From Myxococcus eversor (lineage in GTDB: Bacteria > Myxococcota > Myxococcia > Myxococcales > Myxococcaceae): a stretch of DNA of 58,014 nucleotides. Positions 54,640-58,014 of the stretch are shown here, piece after piece. Numbering within the stretch: the first letter of the stretch is position 1; each line of letters starts with the position of its first letter. The stretch is from the NCBI RefSeq assembly GCF_010894455.1, contig NZ_JAAIXY010000008.1:382447-440460 (forward strand), written 5' to 3'. The notes under the pieces were generated by a model. It was not told where the DNA came from. It did no database searches and worked only from the letters and a program-made list of their open reading frames with translations. Position numbers and translations under genes: made by a program.

Positions 54640-55047
54640 ATGCCCAAGCCCATCCAGACCTATGGCGAGTTCTGGCCGTTCTACTTGCGCGAGCACTCGC
54701 TGCCCGTGACTCGGCGGTTCCACTTCGTGGGCACCAGCCTGGGACTGGCCACGGGCGTGGCGGCCGTCGTCACCGGACGGGGGGCCCTGGTGCCCGCCGC
54801 CCTGGTCGCCGCCTACGGCTTCGCGTGGTTCAGCCACTTCTTCATCGAGCGCAACAAGCCCGCGAGCTTCAAGTACCCGCTCTGGTCCTTCATCTCCGAC
54901 TTCCGCATGGCGGGGTTGATGGCGGTGGGCCAGCTCGACGCGCACATGGAGCGGGCCTTCGCCAACGGCGCGCAGGGGACGGGGGCCAACAGCCTCACGC
55001 CCGCGCAGCAGGCGCAGCCCCAGGCCTCCGCGCAGCAGGCGCGCTGA
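54640..55047 (+). CDS. DUF962 / Mpo1-like membrane protein
   Basis: 135 residues. TYGEFWPFYLREHSLPVTRR, HFVGTSLGL, FAWFSHFFIERNKPASFKY and FISDFRMAGLM are the DUF962 signature; the conserved His are those proposed as iron ligands in the yeast relative Mpo1, a 2-hydroxy fatty acid dioxygenase. Two or three membrane segments. The C-terminus is a Gln/Ala tail. The enzymatic role here is inferred from the relative. Confidence 0.87.
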   Translation: MPKPIQTYGEFWPFYLREHSLPVTRRFHFVGTSLGLATGVAAVVTGRGALVPAALVAAYGFAWFSHFFIERNKPASFKYPLWSFISDFRMAGLMAVGQLDAHMERAFANGAQGTGANSLTPAQQAQPQASAQQAR

Positions 55048-55239
55048 AGTCACTCGCGGGGCCCTGGGATGGGAATGGCGCGGTGGCCCCTTGAGGTCGT
55101 CGCCGCCCGTTCCGTTTCGTGGACCGAGCGCCAGCCAGGTCGCCGCCCCGCACACGAAGCGCGGGCGCCTCACCCGAGTTGCGCTAGATTGGTCGCATCG
55201 TTGTAACGCCCCCCTATTTCCAAAGAGCCGCTTCGACCC

Positions 55240-55962
55240 ATGGGACGCATTTTCGAGACGCGCAAGGCCACGATGATGGCCCGCTGGAACAAGATGGCGA
55301 AGGTGTTCACGCGCATCAGCAAGGACATCGCCATCTCGGTGAAGTCCGGCGGGCCCAATCCGGACACCAACTCCACGCTGCGCCGGGTCCTCCAGAATGC
55401 CCGCGCGGCCAACATGCCGAAGGACAAGGTCGAGGCCGCCATCAAGCGCGCCAGCGGCCAGACGGCGACGCAGTACGAAATCGTCCTCTACGAGGGCTAT
55501 GCGCCCCACGGCATCGCACTGCTGGTGGAGACGGCCACGGACAACGTGGTGCGCACCGTGGCGAACGTGCGCATGCGCTTCAACAAGTACTCCGGGAACA
55601 TGGGCAACGCGGGCAGCGTGGCGTTCATGTTCAAGCGGATGGGTGTCTTCCGCCTGCACCCGGAGGGGCTCGACCAGGACGAGCTGGAGCTGGAGCTCAT
55701 CGACCACGGGCTCCAGGAGTTGGGCGAGGGCACCGGCGAGAAGGGCGAGAAGCAGCTCATCATCCGCTGCGACTTCTCCGACTTCGGCAAGCTGCAGACG
55801 GCGATTGAGGCCAAGGGGCTGACGCCCATCTCCGCCGACTCCGAGTACATCGCGGAGAACCTCATCGAGCTGCCCGAGGACAAGGCCAACGAGGTCCTCG
55901 AGTTGGTGGACTCGCTGGAGCAGGACGACGACGTGCAGCGCGTCTTCCACAATCTGGGCTGA
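55240..55962 (+). CDS. YebC/PmpR-family protein
   Basis: 240 residues. The start [20 protein letters not shown], then [20 protein letters not shown] and [16 protein letters not shown], and [17 protein letters not shown] match the YebC/TACO1 family. Members bind DNA or ribosomes and affect transcription or translation of proline-rich stretches. The MGRIFE start (not MAGHSKW) places it in the YeeN-like subgroup. It stands alone. Confidence 0.93.
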   Translation: MGRIFETRKATMMARWNKMAKVFTRISKDIAISVKSGGPNPDTNSTLRRVLQNARAANMPKDKVEAAIKRASGQTATQYEIVLYEGYAPHGIALLVETATDNVVRTVANVRMRFNKYSGNMGNAGSVAFMFKRMGVFRLHPEGLDQDELELELIDHGLQELGEGTGEKGEKQLIIRCDFSDFGKLQTAIEAKGLTPISADSEYIAENLIELPEDKANEVLELVDSLEQDDDVQRVFHNLG

Positions 55963-56068
55963 GTGGGTTTGGGGCCCGGGACGGTGTGGGCGCTCCTCGC
56001 GAGCGTCCCCGTTGCCGGGCCTTCGCTGTTCCCGCTCCAGCAATCCTTCCCAACACCCGTAGGTACCC

Positions 56069-57216
56069 GTGCTTGCTCCTTGGAACCCTCAGCTGAAGCG
56101 GGCACTCCTGCTCCTGGCCACGGCCTCGCTCATGGCTTGTGCTGGGGATGCACATCACGCGGCGTCCAAGGAGTTGCGGTTCGATACGGAGACGGCCGCA
56201 CGTATGCGTCACGCTTCCGCGATGGCGCGGCAAGGCGCGCGTGCGCTCTCGACCTCGGCCACACACGCTTCATCCTCCACCCTTGCTGGGCTGGTTCCGT
56301 TCCTGGTGACGTTGCTGGGGCAGGACAACGCGGTGAACGAACTCGAGGAGCAACTTGTCGAATGTGCTCGTCAGGCCGAGCGCCTGGTGAACTTGGAGTT
56401 CTTCGGCAATCGGGCTCCGACCCGGCGGGAGTGTGGCGAGGAAGTGGAAGTGGATGGCTGCGGCGAACGCATCACCCGGGCCATGCTCCTGGGACAACGC
56501 AAGCATGCGCTGGCACTTCGATGCGCAAAGCAGGTGCTGGAGCAACTCTGGCCCGCGTCATTCAGCATCGAGCAGCGATACCGTTTCTATCCCCATGCTC
56601 GGTTTCTGGAGACCATCAGCAAGGATGTTGCCGAGCACGCTTGTTGATGGACGGGTGAGCCGGCTGGATGATGGACGCCGGAATCCCGAGTCGGTTCAAG
56701 GCCCTACGGCCGCCTGACGGCGGTGCCCTCCGGGCAGCCTTGAGCCGCCTCGTGCTCCGGCTCAAGCTGCAACCGTCGATTCCCCAAGGGGAATCGCCTC
56801 AAGAAGAGGCCATCATCGGCGGTGACACCCGGCCGAGCACGTTCGTGATGGACTCCAGTGGTTTCGCGCGCTTGCTGGAAGTGCCCATCAACGAGCCGGT
56901 CCGTGGAACGCCGTGGAACCATCAACAAGCGTGCTCGGCAACAAAGGAGGAGGAGGCGCGGCTCATCTCCCAAGGGTGTACTCGCGAGCTGTGGCGCACC
57001 ATCAAGCCGGACCTCGTCCTGCATTCAGATTCGAACGTGTTGCACTCCGTGCTCACCTTGGACTTCAAGTTCCCTTGTCCCGACACGAACGAGCCCCGGT
57101 GGACGAGCTACGGGGAGAAGAGTGCCTACGCTGGTTTCAACCAGGGCAACATCTACCAAGATGCCCTGCGAGGAAATGTAGTCATGGTCTCTCCTCTGCG
57201 GGGCGTGGTTCCATGA
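56069..57216 (+). pseudogene. SitA-like lipoprotein toxin with PD-(D/E)xK nuclease domain, split by a MITE
   Basis: The gene is broken into 56069-56647 and a downstream part read from about 56950 to 57216. The N-terminus (LLLLATASLMACAG) has a lipobox. The middle contains LVECARQAERLVNLEFFG and ALALRCAKQVLEQLW. The C-terminus reads RTIKPDLVLHSDSN, LTLDFKFPCPDTNEPRW and QGNIYQDAL, that is, Asp of the PD motif, D-x-K, and Q-x-x-x-Y of RecB-like PD-(D/E)xK nucleases. Removing 56626-56943 and one AAGGA copy joins ISK directly to EEEARL and gives one 274-residue frame. GTG 56069 is the only fitting start. It is followed by a DUF3396 immunity gene with ATGA overlap. Assignment to OME-delivered SitA toxins is inferred from the lipoprotein signal, nuclease tail and partner. 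Confidence 0.8.
56626..56943. mobile_element. 318-bp MITE with 25-bp terminal inverted repeats
   Basis: The termini 56626-56650 (beginning TGTTGCCGAGCACGCTTGTT) and 56919-56943 are perfect inverted repeats of 25 bp. AAGGA flanks the element on both sides (56621-56625 and 56944-56948) as a 5-bp target duplication. No transposase gene is inside; a plus-strand frame with VMDSSGFARLLEVPI crosses it by chance or as a remnant. It is a non-autonomous element, probably moved by a full-length relative elsewhere in the genome. Confidence 0.9.
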
Positions 57217-57899
57217 GAGAAGCACTTCCGGTCATCCGGGTGACGAATGATTACGGGGACCTGAGCGTCCGCGAGGGGCTGGTCCTCTGCTTCTTCATGC
57301 GCCACTCGCATCGGGACGTGGCTGACGGAGTGTGGCGCGCGCTGGAGCACTATCGGCGTGCGATTCCTCTCCAGGCCTTGGGCTGGTATGGCGCGGACGA
57401 CGGTGACACCCTGCCACTGGATGAGGCGGGCTGGGCGCACATCCGATATCAGATGGTCGAGCGCGCCTGGGGAGGCGCGTGGCTCGTCGACCTGTCCGAG
57501 TTCGAGAGTGGCGTGGGTGGCTACCACTTCGAGTACAACGGTCGGAAGCTCGATGACCCGCTCTTCGCCCATGATGACGGAGCCACGAGCGGCATCTGTT
57601 TCACCTTTCCCACCGAGTACCTCCTGTCACACGGCCCAGGTCACTTCCGTGCACGGGCCCTCGATATCGCGCGCGAGCTGCCATTCAGTTACGGCTATGC
57701 CAGCCTCGCGCTCAACTCCCGCCCGGGCGCCTGGTTCTCCGTGCGGCGGCAGCTTCTGGCCCCCCTGAATCGCTATCTCGGGCTGGACCTCTACCACATG
57801 GGAAATACGAGCAGGCACATTGGCACCAAGGCTCGTGGCGCCGTAACCGTTCACGGCGCAGGCCGGCGGAAAGGTGAACTGAGGTTACGTGCCGGGTAG
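57213..57899 (+). pseudogene. DUF3396 immunity protein truncated by IS66
   Basis: ATG 57213 overlaps the toxin stop (ATGA). Residues 1-210 follow DUF3396, a family of immunity partners: VREGLVLCFFMRHSHRDVAD, FTFPTEYLLSHGPGHFR, RELPFSYGYASLALNS and LDLYHMGNTSRHIGTKARGA. After codon 210 (57842) the frame enters the IS terminus and adds 18 unrelated residues (VTVHGAGRRKGELRLRAG) before TAG. The family normally continues with a Y-W-L-T-F-L segment and several dozen more residues. The protein is therefore C-terminally truncated and probably non-protective. Confidence 0.82.
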
Positions 57900-58014
57900 C
57901 AGTGAGGGTGCGGGAGTGCCGTGGAGCTGAGCTTCGACGGAGGCGGTGAGATAGTCGAGCACGTTGCGCTCCTGCTTCCTGAGACTCATCACGGCGGTGA
58001 GGATGCGTGCGACG
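57843..58014 (-). mobile_element. IS66-family element, terminal portion
   Basis: The terminus begins GTAACCGTTCACGGCGCAGG at 57843, with the GTAA typical of IS66-family ends, directly after codon 210 of the DUF3396 gene. IS66 elements usually make 8-bp target duplications; the 8 bases before the end are GTGGCGCC (57835-57842). The rest of the element lies beyond the window, so the second end and the duplication cannot be checked. Confidence 0.75.
57885..58013 (-). CDS. IS66-family transposase, C-terminal fragment
   Basis: The last 42 residues of the transposase are visible, cut by the window edge: ARILTAVMSLRKQERNVLDYLTASVEA, in pieces VMSLRKQERNVLDYL and GTPAPSLLPGT. The R-x-Q-x-R-N-(V/L)-L-(D/E)-(F/Y)-L-T-A segment and the PSLLP ending are characteristic of IS66 TnpC. 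Its stop lies 42 nt from the element's terminus. Confidence 0.82.
   Translation of the reverse strand, partial: VARILTAVMSLRKQERNVLDYLTASVEAQLHGTPAPSLLPGT

Noticed and set aside
56668..57216. The second part of the toxin locus as an independent 182-residue gene
   Set aside because: Its first 94 codons lie almost entirely within the MITE and the rest is the natural C-terminus of the upstream gene; excision restores one frame.

Overview
This is high-GC DNA with a strong third-position GC bias and dense, often divergent genes. The gene families point to a myxobacterium of the Myxococcus/Corallococcus/Pyxidicoccus group: a MYXO-CTERM-tailed secreted protease, a DUF2381 protein next to a Ser/Thr protein kinase, many lipoproteins with a short lipobox, an RCC1-repeat lipoprotein, an ADOP-type permease, and Imm11 and DUF3396 immunity genes. 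The right end stops inside an IS66-family transposase and the left end breaks a SpoIIIAA/R3H-type ATPase after about 70 unrelated bases. The window may therefore be one draft contig bounded by repeats.

Layout. 0-9 kb: truncated R3H ATPase, M3 metallopeptidase lipoprotein, CheR-type methyltransferase, three small exported or membrane proteins, a GNAT acetyltransferase and a MYXO-CTERM trypsin-like protease. 9-19 kb: a GyrB-like protein without an ATP site, tRNA-like fragments, DUF1361 membrane protein, small basic and zinc-ribbon proteins, a HAD 5'-nucleotidase, several lipoproteins, a HAD phosphatase lipoprotein and a DksA-type zinc finger. 19-25 kb: an HxlR regulator divergent from a glutathione S-transferase with a tandem-repeat operator between them, an Imm11-type immunity gene fused to an apparent toxin remnant, and DUF2381 with a Ser/Thr kinase. 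25-31 kb: a small HTH protein and SEC-C methionine aminopeptidase operon, secreted proteins, an Lgt paralogue, and DUF2917 divergent from a MocR regulator around a 13-bp inverted repeat. 31-41 kb: exported Cys-rich proteins, a YjzC-like protein, a tandem PLAT-like protein, a hybrid histidine kinase/response regulator operon and a beta-propeller lipoprotein. 41-46 kb: a 21-repeat RCC1 lipoprotein and a small region of less extreme base composition with a membrane-anchored protein, a SinR/Cas2-like protein and a possible SUKH remnant. 46-56 kb: ADOP permease, membrane metallophosphoesterase plus cupin, thioesterase plus methyltransferase, a repeat protein, DUF962 and YebC.

The most striking region is 56.07-58.01 kb. 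A lipoprotein-type toxin with PD-(D/E)xK and QxxxY nuclease motifs overlaps its probable DUF3396 immunity gene by ATGA. It is split by a 318-bp element with perfect 25-bp terminal inverted repeats and a 5-bp target duplication (AAGGA). Removing the element and one duplication restores a 274-residue reading frame exactly. The immunity gene is cut by an IS66-family insertion whose terminus begins GTAA. Both halves of a kin-discrimination-type toxin-immunity pair, resembling SitA/SitI in arrangement, have thus been disabled by two different mobile elements. The fused toxin remnant and Imm11 gene near 21 kb and the possible SUKH remnant near 46.1 kb suggest repeated decay of such systems.
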